A DNA stretch of 64,000 nt from NCBI GenBank assembly GCA_947499545.1, contig CANMOZ010000002.1:62001-126000 (forward strand), written 5' to 3'. Made by a program: the position numbers and the translations under genes. Shown piece by piece: positions 46,911-56,520 of this stretch. How positions within the stretch are numbered: the stretch's first letter is position 1; every line of letters begins with the position of its first letter. The stretch comes from an uncultured Saccharospirillaceae bacterium (lineage in GTDB: Bacteria; Pseudomonadota; Gammaproteobacteria; Pseudomonadales; Oceanobacteraceae). Below the pieces are notes generated by a model. The model was not told the DNA's origin. It ran no database searches and saw nothing but the letters and a program-made list of their open reading frames with translations.

Positions 46911-48845
46911 ATGGAACTTCGTAAAAAAAGCCTATTGTCTCTTTTCAGTATTGTGACTGCTTTTATTGTTGGTTTGTTGGTCTTGCAGTCGTCATCGAAG
47001 TATGTGCGTTTAGATCTTACAGAGCAGGGGTTATTTTCCTTGTCGGAAGGTACTCATAACATTATTGGTCAACTTAACTCTCCAGTTAAATTAACGTTCT
47101 TTTATTCAGATAAAGCTACAGCCGACTTAGTGCAATTTAGAGCCTATGCCCAACGTGTGAAAGATTTGCTTCAGGAATACAGTAATTTGGGCAAAGATCG
47201 GATTCAGTTGAATATTATCGATCCTGAACCTTTTTCAGAAGATGAAGATTTGGCGGTTGAGTTTGGTTTGCAGGGTGTGCCCGTTCAAGCGGGTGGTGAG
47301 GATGCATATTTTGGGTTGGCAGCAGTAAGCAGTGATGGCAATAAAGCAATCATTCCTTTCTTTCAACCAAGCCGAGAGTCTTTTTTAGAGTATGAGATTA
47401 CTCAGTTATTGTACCGTGTGAATCGGCCTAATTTGCCGACATTAGGAGTGGTGACTTATTTGGATGTTGCTGGCGGCTATAATATGAGAACCGGACAGCC
47501 AACGAAATCGTGGATGGTCTTTGATCAGTTGGAGTCTTTATTTCAGATTGAATACTTAGATATTGATACTTTAGTCAACCCTCCTAATGTTGATGTGTTG
47601 CTTATGGTGCAACCCGATCAGTTGCCGAATCAGGCTATATATGCGATAGATCAATTCATTGTTAAAGGTGGTCATGCGGTTATTTTCCAAGACCCGTATT
47701 TCGAGATGGGAGCAATGAATCCTATGTCCATGAGAAATCCAGAGGCGGCTTGGAGTTTGGAACCTTTGTACAAGCATTGGGGAGTGGACATTCCTAATCA
47801 GCAGGCGGTGGTTGATAAAGCCTTGGCAATGGTGGTATCTGTTGGTGGCAATAGACCTCCTATGAGGCATGGAGGCTTGATATCTGTCGAGCCTGATTGG
47901 ATGAATACTCAAGATGTTGCTGCGTCAAATTTAGAAAAAGTTACCTTTGCCGCGAGTGGATACTTGAAACATTCCAATGAATCTAGGGGTGTCCAGCAAC
48001 CTTCTTCATTAACCTTCGAGCCCCTTATCACAACCAGTAATCAGGTTGGGTTGAAACCCATCACTGCATTTAAGGGTCTTAAAGATCCTTCGGTATTGTA
48101 TGAGGAGCTTGAAGCAAGTGATCAACCTTTTGTTCTTGCTGCGAGGTTGTTTGGTACTTTTACTTCTTCTTTTGAGCGTCGACCAGATCCTGAGAAGGTA
48201 AGCGAAGAAGAGGGTTTGGATTCAGCAGAGGCTGATGAAAGCAAAGAAAAAGAACCTATTGTGTACGATGAGCACGTTGCTGAAGGGACAGAGGCTCAAG
48301 TGTTGTTGGTTGCTGATGTGGATGTGCTGACGGATCGTATGTGGGTTGAGGTGCAAGAAATTTTTGGTCAAAGGGTTGCGGCTCCTTGGGCAGATAACGG
48401 TGCTTTTGTTGCCAATGCTCTGGAAAATATGTCAGGAAATACTGACTTAATCAGTATTCGCAGTCGTGGCCAATACACTAGACCTTTTTTGGTTGTGGAA
48501 GCGTTACAACAGCGTGCAGAAGAACGCTTTTTGGAAAATGAGCGGCGCTTAAGAGAGCAACTTAATGAAACGGAAGCACAGTTGGTCGCATTACAAGGGC
48601 AGCAAGGGGAAGCCGAAAGTCTTGTTTTAACACCAGAACAGAAAGCTGCTTTAGAAGCATTTCAGCAAGAGAAAGTAAAAATTAGAAAAGAGTTGAGGGA
48701 GGTGCGTCGAGAGTTAGACAAAGATATCGATGAGCTCCATCAGCGTTTAAAGTTAATCAATATATCGAGTATGCCTATTGTAGTGACGATTTTAATGCTG
48801 TTCACAGCTTTTTTCCGCAGGCGAAGAAGGGGCATGATACAATAA
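46911..48845 (+). CDS. GldG-like ABC-associated membrane protein
   Basis: The protein of about 644 aa has an N-terminal membrane helix and a large periplasmic region that resembles GldG/IFT52-like domains (YVRLDLTEQGLFSLSEGTHNII, LTFFYSDKATAD). A coiled coil at about residues 525-615 and a C-terminal helix (SMPIVVTILMLFTAFFRRRR) follow. In Pseudomonas the analogous PA3670 is followed by a DUF4340 gene; none is seen here. GGAAGAAGG lies before ATG 46911. Confidence 0.85.
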   Translation: MELRKKSLLSLFSIVTAFIVGLLVLQSSSKYVRLDLTEQGLFSLSEGTHNIIGQLNSPVKLTFFYSDKATADLVQFRAYAQRVKDLLQEYSNLGKDRIQLNIIDPEPFSEDEDLAVEFGLQGVPVQAGGEDAYFGLAAVSSDGNKAIIPFFQPSRESFLEYEITQLLYRVNRPNLPTLGVVTYLDVAGGYNMRTGQPTKSWMVFDQLESLFQIEYLDIDTLVNPPNVDVLLMVQPDQLPNQAIYAIDQFIVKGGHAVIFQDPYFEMGAMNPMSMRNPEAAWSLEPLYKHWGVDIPNQQAVVDKALAMVVSVGGNRPPMRHGGLISVEPDWMNTQDVAASNLEKVTFAASGYLKHSNESRGVQQPSSLTFEPLITTSNQVGLKPITAFKGLKDPSVLYEELEASDQPFVLAARLFGTFTSSFERRPDPEKVSEEEGLDSAEADESKEKEPIVYDEHVAEGTEAQVLLVADVDVLTDRMWVEVQEIFGQRVAAPWADNGAFVANALENMSGNTDLISIRSRGQYTRPFLVVEALQQRAEERFLENERRLREQLNETEAQLVALQGQQGEAESLVLTPEQKAALEAFQQEKVKIRKELREVRRELDKDIDELHQRLKLINISSMPIVVTILMLFTAFFRRRRRGMIQ

Positions 48846-48871
48846 GACAAAATTGGGAAAGGTTAGTTGAC

Positions 48872-49600
48872 CTATAGTTTTAGGTCTAATGGGTAACGAG
48901 AGAGAGACTTTTGGATTGATTTACGTTCGTTAAGAGTCCAGTATTCGGCATCAGATTGTATGACTCGGTTAAACTGGTATTCGAAACGTTTAAAATAAGA
49001 TGCTTTATCTAACTTTGAAGGGTAGGCAATAGCATCTAGCCAGTACAATTCTCCTTGATCGGTTGCAATGATGTTATGTGGGCCGAAATCGTTGAGTTGA
49101 ATGTGATTATCCAAAAGTTGGCATATGTTCTTTTGAAAGGTATTCAATAAAATATGTCGGTTTGTAGTTTTCTCTTGGTTGGACCAATAATTTCTTAATG
49201 TAGAGCTATTTGCAATATATTCCATGATAAGAATCCCAAAAATAGGATTGAATGGGTTTAAGTTGGTAAGCGCAGCGTATATATTTGGTGTTCTTAGGCC
49301 TATGTTTCTTAGATGAATATTGCCTTTTACCTCCTTTATGATGTTGTCTCTTCCGTATAAGGTTTTAATTTTGTTTCTAAAGCTGTTTGCGTAGCAGACC
49401 TTTATAACACGGTTGTCAATTTTGATGAGCGTGCTGATGTGGTCGTTTTTGAGATATTGGCCTGATTGAGTGTTGTCCGCTCGGTTGAGCCAGTGAACAA
49501 TACTGCTAGGGCTGTCTGGTATGAAAACAGAGTTTTTCTCGGAAAGGGTCCTGAAAAGTGAAGTTTCTCTTGAGTGTGGGATTTTAACCCTTAAAAACAT
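48872..49600 (-). CDS. LPS-kinase-like protein (Kdo/WaaP superfamily)
   Basis: The 242-aa protein has a kinase-like core: a Lys-containing strand (NRVIKVCYANSFRNKI), a Glu-bearing helix, the catalytic loop LNDFGPHNII (Asp and Asn in place) and LYWLDAIAY with the metal Asp. This fits small lipopolysaccharide core kinases. The sequence is AT-rich. It is divergent from an O-antigen-ligase-like gene, which supports a role in surface polysaccharide. Confidence 0.75.
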   Translation of the reverse strand: MFLRVKIPHSRETSLFRTLSEKNSVFIPDSPSSIVHWLNRADNTQSGQYLKNDHISTLIKIDNRVIKVCYANSFRNKIKTLYGRDNIIKEVKGNIHLRNIGLRTPNIYAALTNLNPFNPIFGILIMEYIANSSTLRNYWSNQEKTTNRHILLNTFQKNICQLLDNHIQLNDFGPHNIIATDQGELYWLDAIAYPSKLDKASYFKRFEYQFNRVIQSDAEYWTLNERKSIQKSLSRYPLDLKL

Positions 49601-49824
49601 AATATTTTTACACAGTTAGCTTTAAAAAAAGCATTATATAGATATTTTGAATGGCTAGCAATGACGGTTGATGACGTGTTTTGTGTAACCTTTTAATTTT
49701 TAGTAAGCAATAATGTTTTGATCATGATGATTGTTAATATGTATGCTTTTTAATGGTTGGCTTTGAGAAATGATGGATAATTTTTTTACGCTCGGTTTGA
49801 TTGTTTCTGTGTTTGGGGGGTGGT
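49601..49824. other. AT-rich divergent intergenic region
   Basis: These 224 bp lie between the kinase-like and ligase-like starts. They are strongly AT-rich, with many T and A runs. No -35/-10 pair stands out. Confidence 0.4.
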
Positions 49825-51126
49825 ATGTCATTGCTAGTTAATAGGAGGCTCCCTTTTAAAATACCGCTAGATAAGTCACCTTATAAGCAACTGCTAATGG
49901 GAGGGTATGTTGTTGCTTGTTTTTCCCTGTACCTCCCATTGTATCAAATTAATAAGGTTTTGCTTGATTTTTTGGGTATCTTAATACTGTTATTTTTTTC
50001 TATTGATACCGTTTTCAATCAAAACAAAAAGTTTAAATGTGAAGCTGAAGTGGCCGTCTGGGTTTTGTATCTTGTGGTCGTAGCCTTGTTATACTGGGGG
50101 CTTTGGGCTCGCTTTTCATTAGAATCGAAAAGCTGGAATCATGATTTTGTTAGGCCGTTAATCAATGCCGTCTTGTTAGCCCTTTTCTTGGGGAACTTTA
50201 GGGTTAATAAACAATATATATGCTGGGTAATTTTCCTATTGCCTGTTTTTAATGGCATAGCGTCACTCTATGAATACTTTGTTTTATTGGATGGTATAGG
50301 TAGAGTGGAGTTGCAAATTAATCTTCCTGTTTTGTACGGAGGAATGAGCGTTTGCTCGGTTGGTTTGGCTGTCGTACTGGCTTTTTCTAATTTCATGCAA
50401 CGACAATGGCTGATGGTGTTTGCCGTACTAATGGGCGCATCTGCTGTCATTTTATCAGGTTCAAGAGCCGCTTACTCGGTTTTGTTCTTCATTGGATGCG
50501 CCTTTATTGGTTGGCATTTATGGAAAGCCTTGTTAAATAGGTCATTCAAGCTCCCTCTAATATTACTTATCTCTCTTATTGCGCTTTGCTATGTAACATC
50601 GCCTATGCTTGTGAAACGTTATGCACATACATTAACGGAATTTGATTATCTATCTGAAAATAAACCAACATCTATTGGTACTCGTTTGAAATTGTGGGAG
50701 GTTGGGATTGATCTGATTGATCAGAATCCACTCACTGGGTTGGGTATGGAGGGTATGGCTCGGTATATTGAAAACTATAACAGTGAAAGAAATTACCAAG
50801 CTTTTACTGAGGGTGTGAATCATCCTCATTCAGATATTTTGGTTGCTTGGTATGCAGGGGGAGTGGTTGGCTTGCTGGCTTTGTTTTTGATTTATGCTTT
50901 TCCTCTTTGGTATGCCTATCGCCATTGTAGCCTATTTTACCAACGTTTAGTGTTTACACTTGTTTCGTCGTATTTGGTTCTTGGGTTGTCAGACTCTTTT
51001 CTGTTGCAGACAGTTTCTCTGAAATATTACTTTGTTTTCTTGACACTTTTTTGCATTTCTGGATCAAATGAAAAAAAGCAAAAAGTACGAGCTACGGAAC
51101 GCTTACCCAAACATTTCGTTTCTTAG
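49825..51126 (+). CDS. O-antigen ligase/polymerase family protein (WaaL/Wzy-like)
   Basis: The protein of about 433 aa has ten to twelve membrane helices. A large periplasmic loop at about residues 280-350 contains GTRLKLWEVGIDLIDQNPLTG and ENYNSERNYQ, then NHPHSDILVAWYAGG, which matches the catalytic H-(N/S)-x-x-L motif of the Wzy_C family. It may join O-antigen to lipid A core or polymerise a polysaccharide. ATG 49825 follows a G-rich site; TTG at 49801 is upstream in frame. Confidence 0.85.
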   Translation: MSLLVNRRLPFKIPLDKSPYKQLLMGGYVVACFSLYLPLYQINKVLLDFLGILILLFFSIDTVFNQNKKFKCEAEVAVWVLYLVVVALLYWGLWARFSLESKSWNHDFVRPLINAVLLALFLGNFRVNKQYICWVIFLLPVFNGIASLYEYFVLLDGIGRVELQINLPVLYGGMSVCSVGLAVVLAFSNFMQRQWLMVFAVLMGASAVILSGSRAAYSVLFFIGCAFIGWHLWKALLNRSFKLPLILLISLIALCYVTSPMLVKRYAHTLTEFDYLSENKPTSIGTRLKLWEVGIDLIDQNPLTGLGMEGMARYIENYNSERNYQAFTEGVNHPHSDILVAWYAGGVVGLLALFLIYAFPLWYAYRHCSLFYQRLVFTLVSSYLVLGLSDSFLLQTVSLKYYFVFLTLFCISGSNEKKQKVRATERLPKHFVS

Positions 51127-51153
51127 TTAATATCTTAGAAGGGTGAAATCTCT

Positions 51154-51846
51154 ATGAAGTATTTAGGGATCATTGGGGGTATGAGTTGGCAGTCAACAGC
51201 TGTTTATTATCGTTTGTTAAACGAAGGTATCCAGCAGCGGTTGGGAGGTCAGCATTCTGCTTCGCTATTACTGGCCAGTGTGGACTTTGAGTATATTGCC
51301 GAATTACAACATCAAGATCGCTGGGATGAGTTAGCAGATTATCTCACACAACAGGCTCAAACGTTGGAACGGTCAGGCTGTGATGCGGTATTAATAGCGA
51401 CGAATACCATGCACAAAGTAGCTCCTGAGATTCAAGCTGGCCTTTCGATCCCTATATTAGATCTCATTGAGTGGGTGGGTGAAAAACTGAGCGATAACCA
51501 GTCTCAGTCAGTGTTGTTACTAGGCACGCGCTTTACGATGGCATCAGACTTTTATCGGCAACGTTTAGAAAAACAAGGTTTACGTATCGTTGTTCCATCC
51601 GGTGATGAACAAGAAATCGTACATTCGGTTATTTTCGAAGAGCTTGTCCAAGGTCAGTTTACCGAACGGTCCAAGCAAGCTTACCTTCAGATTATCAATC
51701 GGTGTATTGAACAAGAGGCTATCGATAGCGTTATTCTTGGTTGTACTGAGATTCCTCTACTCATACCCCCACAAGAAGTCCCCGTCTTTGCTGTTGACAC
51801 AACAGCGCTTCATGCCGAAAAAGCGCTGGATTGGATGCTAAGTTGA
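51154..51846 (+). CDS. Aspartate/glutamate racemase family protein (YgeA-like)
   Basis: The 230-aa protein has IIGGMSWQSTAVYYRLLNEG, ATNTMHKV and LGCTEIPLL. In the YgeA broad-specificity group the first catalytic position is Thr (TNTMH) and the second is the Cys of LGCTEI, as here. It may interconvert L- and D-amino acids such as homoserine. It lies just downstream of the O-antigen-ligase-like gene. Confidence 0.88.
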   Translation: MKYLGIIGGMSWQSTAVYYRLLNEGIQQRLGGQHSASLLLASVDFEYIAELQHQDRWDELADYLTQQAQTLERSGCDAVLIATNTMHKVAPEIQAGLSIPILDLIEWVGEKLSDNQSQSVLLLGTRFTMASDFYRQRLEKQGLRIVVPSGDEQEIVHSVIFEELVQGQFTERSKQAYLQIINRCIEQEAIDSVILGCTEIPLLIPPQEVPVFAVDTTALHAEKALDWMLS

Positions 51847-51850
51847 TGAA

Positions 51851-52402
51851 TCAACCCTTTAGTTTTAATTTGATATCAGATGTTGGTACGCAGCAGCAAG
51901 GAAGCACTTCGTTGTCATTGAGCCAGGCCATGGGTTCACGCAAATACGTCACTTTACCTTTTACGAGTTGGGTTCTGCATGCTCCGCAGTACCCTTCTCG
52001 ACATTGGTAAGGGACCTGCACGCCTTGCTGTTCCATCGATTCAAGTAGAGATGCTGCATTGTAGAATTCGACTGCACGATCGGATTCCTCAAATAAAATA
52101 TTAAAGACAGGGCGCGGCATGCCTCCGAGTTCAATTTGTTCCTCATTGCCTTTTACGTCAGGTTCAGGTAAATAAAGCTCTATTTGGTCCAGTGTTTGAG
52201 AAGCCTCAACCTCAGAGGCCGCTTCGTAGTCCAACTCAAACGAATCAAAAAAGGTTTCTGTAGCCTCTTCTAGATTGAACGTTTCCGCGTTTTTTGTTTC
52301 TGGTTGAGTAGAGGATTTTTGTGTCGGCTTTGTTTCTAATTCTAAAGGCGTAAAAGTCTCTACAACAGCGATGTCTCCTGAAAGTTGTTGACGAGAACTC
52401 AT
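51851..52402 (-). CDS. [2Fe-2S] ferredoxin (YfaE-like) with acidic N-terminal extension
   Basis: The C-terminal 85 residues are a plant-type ferredoxin with cluster ligands CREGYCGACRTQ and CCCVP, like E. coli YfaE (84 aa), which maintains the NrdB diferric-tyrosyl cofactor and is also encoded next to nrdB. Residues 1-95 form an acidic, low-complexity extension (FNLEEATETFFDSFELDYEA and IELYLPEPD) absent from YfaE. Downstream of nrdB with a gap of about 86 bp; it probably belongs to the nrd unit. Confidence 0.88.
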   Translation of the reverse strand: MSSRQQLSGDIAVVETFTPLELETKPTQKSSTQPETKNAETFNLEEATETFFDSFELDYEAASEVEASQTLDQIELYLPEPDVKGNEEQIELGGMPRPVFNILFEESDRAVEFYNAASLLESMEQQGVQVPYQCREGYCGACRTQLVKGKVTYLREPMAWLNDNEVLPCCCVPTSDIKLKLKG

Positions 52403-52488
52403 GGCCGCATTCCTTATTTGTACTGACCGGATCCGAGGCCAGTTAGATTGGCCTCAGTCATGTTTATAGAATGGTACTGATGTTGTAC

Positions 52489-53619
52489 TTACAAGCTAAA
52501 GTCATCAAAATCATCGTTGCTGACTTGACTATCAATTGCGCCCACTAAGTACGAACTGATTTCTGCCTCTTGTGGAGCTACCTGTACGTTGTCGCTGACA
52601 AGCCAGGAATTAATCCAAGGTAAGGGGTTGTTTTTGGTATCAAATATGGGCTCTAAACCAATAGCAATGAGGCGCTGATTGGTGATGTATTCAATGTATG
52701 AACAAAGAATCTCTTTGTTTAAACCGATCATTGAACCGTCTTTGAATAAATACTCAGCCCACTCTTTTTCTTGCTCTGCTGCTTCTCTGAAAATGTTAAT
52801 GACGTCAGGCTTTAGCTCTTCAGCTATTTCAGCCATTTCGGGGTCATCTTTTCCTTGAGCAAAAATTTGCATCATGTGTTGAGTGCCTGTTAGATGCAGC
52901 GCTTCGTCTCGGGCAATCAGCTTGATGATTTTTGCATTACCTTCCATTTTTGCGCGTTCTGCAAAAGCAAAGCTGCAACCAAAACTCACATAAAAGCGAA
53001 TGGCTTCGAGTACATTGACCGAGGCGATGGTTAAGTAGAGCTGTTTTTTAAGGTCACGCAAATTTACATCAATGATTTTGCCATTGACCTCATGACGGCC
53101 TTCGCCAAGATTGGTGTAATAGCCACACTGTTCGATGAAGCGATCGTAGTGCTCCGATACGCTGGCGGCACGGCGAGTGATATAGTCATTGTCAATGATG
53201 TCATCAAACACCTGCCCTGGATTTGGAATAATGTTACGAATGATATGCGTATAAGAACGAGAGTGAATGGTTTCACTGAAAGCCCAGGTTTCAATCCAGG
53301 TTTCGACTTCAGGTAAAGAAACTATAGGTAGAAGTGCGACATTCGGTGAGCGTCCTTGGACACTGTCGAGCAACGTTTGGTATTTTAGATTGCTTAAGAA
53401 AATGTGCTTTTCATGCTCTGGAAGGGCTATGAAATCTTTACGATCTTGCGAAAGATCGACTTCTTCAGGGCGCCAGAAAAAAGACAGCTGCTTTTCGATA
53501 AGCTGCTCGAAGATTTTGTATTTCTGTGTGTCATAGCGAGACACGTTTACATTTTCACCAAAGAACATTGGCTGACCAAAGGTATCAAATCGGTTACGGT
53601 TAAATGTTTTATATGCCAT
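52489..53619 (-). CDS. nrdB: Ribonucleotide reductase class Ia small subunit
   Basis: The 376-aa protein is highly similar to E. coli NrdB. Seen are [13 protein letters not shown], the diiron and radical helices ([28 protein letters not shown]), [12 protein letters not shown] and the C-terminal docking region DDFDDFSL. Start MAYKTFNRN at 53619 matches the family. It forms the tyrosyl radical for NrdA. Confidence 0.97.
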   Translation of the reverse strand: MAYKTFNRNRFDTFGQPMFFGENVNVSRYDTQKYKIFEQLIEKQLSFFWRPEEVDLSQDRKDFIALPEHEKHIFLSNLKYQTLLDSVQGRSPNVALLPIVSLPEVETWIETWAFSETIHSRSYTHIIRNIIPNPGQVFDDIIDNDYITRRAASVSEHYDRFIEQCGYYTNLGEGRHEVNGKIIDVNLRDLKKQLYLTIASVNVLEAIRFYVSFGCSFAFAERAKMEGNAKIIKLIARDEALHLTGTQHMMQIFAQGKDDPEMAEIAEELKPDVINIFREAAEQEKEWAEYLFKDGSMIGLNKEILCSYIEYITNQRLIAIGLEPIFDTKNNPLPWINSWLVSDNVQVAPQEAEISSYLVGAIDSQVSNDDFDDFSL

Positions 53620-53645
53620 GACTTCAAGCAAGCTCTTGGTATTCA

Positions 53646-53679
53646 GTTATCCGAAGCCTTTTTTGCCGCTTCGGATAAC
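53646..53679. other. Intercistronic hairpin between nrdA and nrdB
   Basis: GTTATCCGAAGC and GCTTCGGATAAC make a perfect 12-bp stem with a 10-nt loop in the 125-bp gap between nrdA and nrdB. No T run follows on the minus strand, so it may stabilise nrdA mRNA or set the NrdA:NrdB ratio. Confidence 0.55.
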
Positions 53680-53744
53680 AATAGGTTTTACTGCTAAATA
53701 AAGTGGAAGGGAGCCGGCTTCCCGTTTCTCGGCTTCCAGAGGCG

Positions 53745-56018
53745 TTAAATTTTACAAGCGCCGCCTTCACATCCACCATCATCAAGATCAGTTTGACGAT
53801 CTTCTGCACCATCACGAGTGTTGTGGTAGTACAGAGTTTTAAGGCCGTACTTATACGCGGTTAAGAGATCTTTAAGTAGCACTTTCATGGGCACTTTGTT
53901 GCCTTCAAAGCGTGCAGGATCATAGTTGGTATTGGCTGAAATGGCTTGATCAACAAATTTTTGCATGATGCCAACGAGTTGCAAGTAGCCTTCGTTTGAT
54001 GGGATTTGCCAGAGCAGTTCGTACTGTTCTTTAAGCGCAGGAAACTCAGGTACGACCTGCTTAAGAATGCCATCTTTAGATGCTTTGACACTGATAAAGC
54101 CACGAGGGGGTTCAATGCCATTCGTTGCGTTGGAGATCTGCGATGAGGTTTCTGAAGGCATTAACGCTGTTAAAGTAGAATTACGCAATCCATGGGATTT
54201 GATGTTGTCGCGCAAGCTTTCCCAATCGTAATGCAGGGGTTCATCACAGTATTCGGACACTTCTTTTTTGAAGGTGTCGATGGGCAGCAGCCCCTGGGCA
54301 TACGTGGTGTCTTCAAAAGCGGGGCAGGCACCGTACTCTTTTGCGAGCTGGTTTGACGCTTTGAGTAAATGGTATTGAATGGCTTCAAATGTGCGGTGGG
54401 TTAGGCCATTGGCTGATCCATCAGAATAGCGCACGCCATTTTTTGCTAGATAGTAGGCGTAGTTGATAACACCAACCCCTAGGGTGCGACGAGCTAAACT
54501 GCCACGCTCAGCGGCAGGAACCGGGTAGTCTTGGTAACTCAGCAAGCTATCCAATGCCCGTACAATTAAGTCTGCCAAGCCTTCTAATTCGTCTAAGTTC
54601 TCCAAGGCACCTAGATTAAAAGCTGCCAGTGTGCATAGCGCGATCTCGCCCTCGGCATCATTGACGTCGTTCAATGGTTTTGTTGGCAGAGCAATCTCAA
54701 GGCAGAGATTGGATTGACGAATCGGCGCTTTCTTAGGATCGAAAGGGCTGTGATTATTGCAGTGATCAACATTTTGCAGATAGATACGGCCGGTGCTGGC
54801 TCTTTCTTGCATGAAGGAAGAGAACAGGTCGATGGCTTTTATATGCTTTTTACGAATGCGATCATCTTGCTCGTATTGAACGTACAGCTGCTCGAATCGC
54901 TCTTGATCTTCAAAAAATGCGTCGTATAAGCCCGGTACATCCGATGGGCTGAACAGACTGATGTTTTGCCCTTTTATCAGGCGTTCATACATCAACTTGT
55001 TGAATTGCACGCCATAATCTAGGTGACGTACGCGGTTCTCTTCAACGCCTCGGTTGTTTTTGAGAACGAGCAGTGATTCAACTTCCCAGTGCCAAATAGG
55101 GTAAAACAAGGTGGCAGCACCGCCACGCACACCGCCTTGGGAGCAGCTCTTGACTGCTGTTTGAAAGTGTTTGTAGAAAGGAATACAGCCAGTATGAAAA
55201 GCTTCACCACCACGAATGGGGCTGCCAATTCCTCGAATGCGTCCAGCATTGATGCCGATACCAGCTCGTTGGCTAACGTACTTGACGATGGCGCTAGAGG
55301 TTGCATTGATCGAATCTAAAGAATCATCACACTCAATAAGGACACAAGAACTAAACTGGCGTGTTGGTGTACGAACGCCAGACATGATAGGCGTTGGTAG
55401 TGATAATTTGAAGGTCGATACCGCATGGTAGAAACGTTCAACAAAGTCCAATCTGCGGTCTTTTTCATAGTCCGCAAACAAGCAAGCCCCAATCAAAACG
55501 TATAAGAACTGTGGACTTTCGTATACTTCTTGTGTCACTCGGTTTTGTACCAAGTATTTGCCTTCAAGTTGTTTGACGGCCGCATAGCTGAAGCTGAGAT
55601 CGCGTGAATGATCTAAGAAGGCATCCATACGGTCAAATTCTTCAGGCGTGTAGTGCTCAAGCAAGTGAGGGTCATATTTGCCTAAATCGACCATTTTAGC
55701 GACGTGATCGAAGAGCTTGGGTGGTTCAAACTCGCCGTATGCTTTTTTGCGTAGATGAAAAATGTTTAAGCGTGCTGCTAAGTATTGATAATCAGGCGTT
55801 TGCTCTGAGATCAGGTCTGCAGCGGATTTAATGAGCATCTCATGGATGTCAGATGTATTAATGCCATCGCTCAATTGGAGGTGAGCTTTTAACTCGACTT
55901 CAGAGACAGAGACGTTGTCGAGTCCTTCTGCTGCCCATGAAACCACTCGATGAATCTTTTCGAGATTCAGAGGTTCTTTTGCGCCGTTTCGTTTGATGAC
56001 TGAGAGCGTGTCGGTCAT
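53745..56018 (-). CDS. nrdA: Ribonucleotide reductase class Ia large subunit
   Basis: NrdA reduces ribonucleoside diphosphates. Start MTDTLSVIKRNG at 56018, with AGGG upstream, gives 757 aa (E. coli 761). The ATP-cone (VIKRNGAKEPLNLEKIHRVV), the active-site Cys in FSSCVLIE, SNLCLEIALPT, RASTGRIYLQNVDHCN and the C-terminal redox Cys pair CEGGACKI are all present. The longer frame from 56111 adds 31 residues without family support. Confidence 0.97.
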   Translation of the reverse strand: MTDTLSVIKRNGAKEPLNLEKIHRVVSWAAEGLDNVSVSEVELKAHLQLSDGINTSDIHEMLIKSAADLISEQTPDYQYLAARLNIFHLRKKAYGEFEPPKLFDHVAKMVDLGKYDPHLLEHYTPEEFDRMDAFLDHSRDLSFSYAAVKQLEGKYLVQNRVTQEVYESPQFLYVLIGACLFADYEKDRRLDFVERFYHAVSTFKLSLPTPIMSGVRTPTRQFSSCVLIECDDSLDSINATSSAIVKYVSQRAGIGINAGRIRGIGSPIRGGEAFHTGCIPFYKHFQTAVKSCSQGGVRGGAATLFYPIWHWEVESLLVLKNNRGVEENRVRHLDYGVQFNKLMYERLIKGQNISLFSPSDVPGLYDAFFEDQERFEQLYVQYEQDDRIRKKHIKAIDLFSSFMQERASTGRIYLQNVDHCNNHSPFDPKKAPIRQSNLCLEIALPTKPLNDVNDAEGEIALCTLAAFNLGALENLDELEGLADLIVRALDSLLSYQDYPVPAAERGSLARRTLGVGVINYAYYLAKNGVRYSDGSANGLTHRTFEAIQYHLLKASNQLAKEYGACPAFEDTTYAQGLLPIDTFKKEVSEYCDEPLHYDWESLRDNIKSHGLRNSTLTALMPSETSSQISNATNGIEPPRGFISVKASKDGILKQVVPEFPALKEQYELLWQIPSNEGYLQLVGIMQKFVDQAISANTNYDPARFEGNKVPMKVLLKDLLTAYKYGLKTLYYHNTRDGAEDRQTDLDDGGCEGGACKI

Positions 56019-56520
56019 TGCCAGCCCTTGAGTGTTTAAAAAATGTTCTGTTGTTTCTGTTTCAAAGACCAAGGCTGACAAGGAAAAACGCTGGCTGCCT
56101 TGGGCTGTCACTTAACCTTCACCTAGAGTCAGCATGTTGCCTGACTTTGTGAGCGTATGAGTGTTCGTTGTTCGAAACGCGCTTGTGTTTATATAGTGTT
56201 CAGAACACTATATATAGGGTTAAGTTTCTGAATCCATACTAGATAGTGCGTTGGATGATAAAGCTTGAAAAAAGCGAGATCAAAGGGTTTTTCAAACTTT
56301 CATGATGAGTTGGCTAGCAGAGCCCGGTCAAAAAAGTGCTTGCTTACCTGTTTGCTAAAGCATTAAGCGACCTGACTTTTTTGTTGGAGCAAATGAGTGT
56401 TTAGTTTGAAGGGTAAAGAAAAGTATTAGTCAAAAAAAGACTATGCTTCAACGTACAAGAAACGAGAAATGAGGCTACATTTAAAACAGGACTGTGGTTT
56501 CGTTGCTCAGGAAGAATGTC
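56019..56520. other. Intergenic regulatory region of nrdA and the response-regulator gene
   Basis: These 502 bp separate the divergent nrdAB and two-component genes. They contain the NrdR-type boxes and a ribosome site AGGAAG before the regulator gene. No RNA gene or ORF is supported. Confidence 0.55.
56184..56220 (-). promoter_or_regulatory. Tandem NrdR-type boxes upstream of nrdA
   Basis: ACACTATATATAGGGT (56205-56220) matches the NrdR consensus acaCwAtATaTwGtgt closely. TGTGTTTATATAGTGT (56184-56199) matches in its right half. Centres are 21 bp apart, about two helical turns, the spacing class NrdR needs. The two also form a perfect 12-bp inverted repeat around one base (56190-56201 / 56203-56214). 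NrdR represses RNR genes when dATP is high. Confidence 0.75.
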
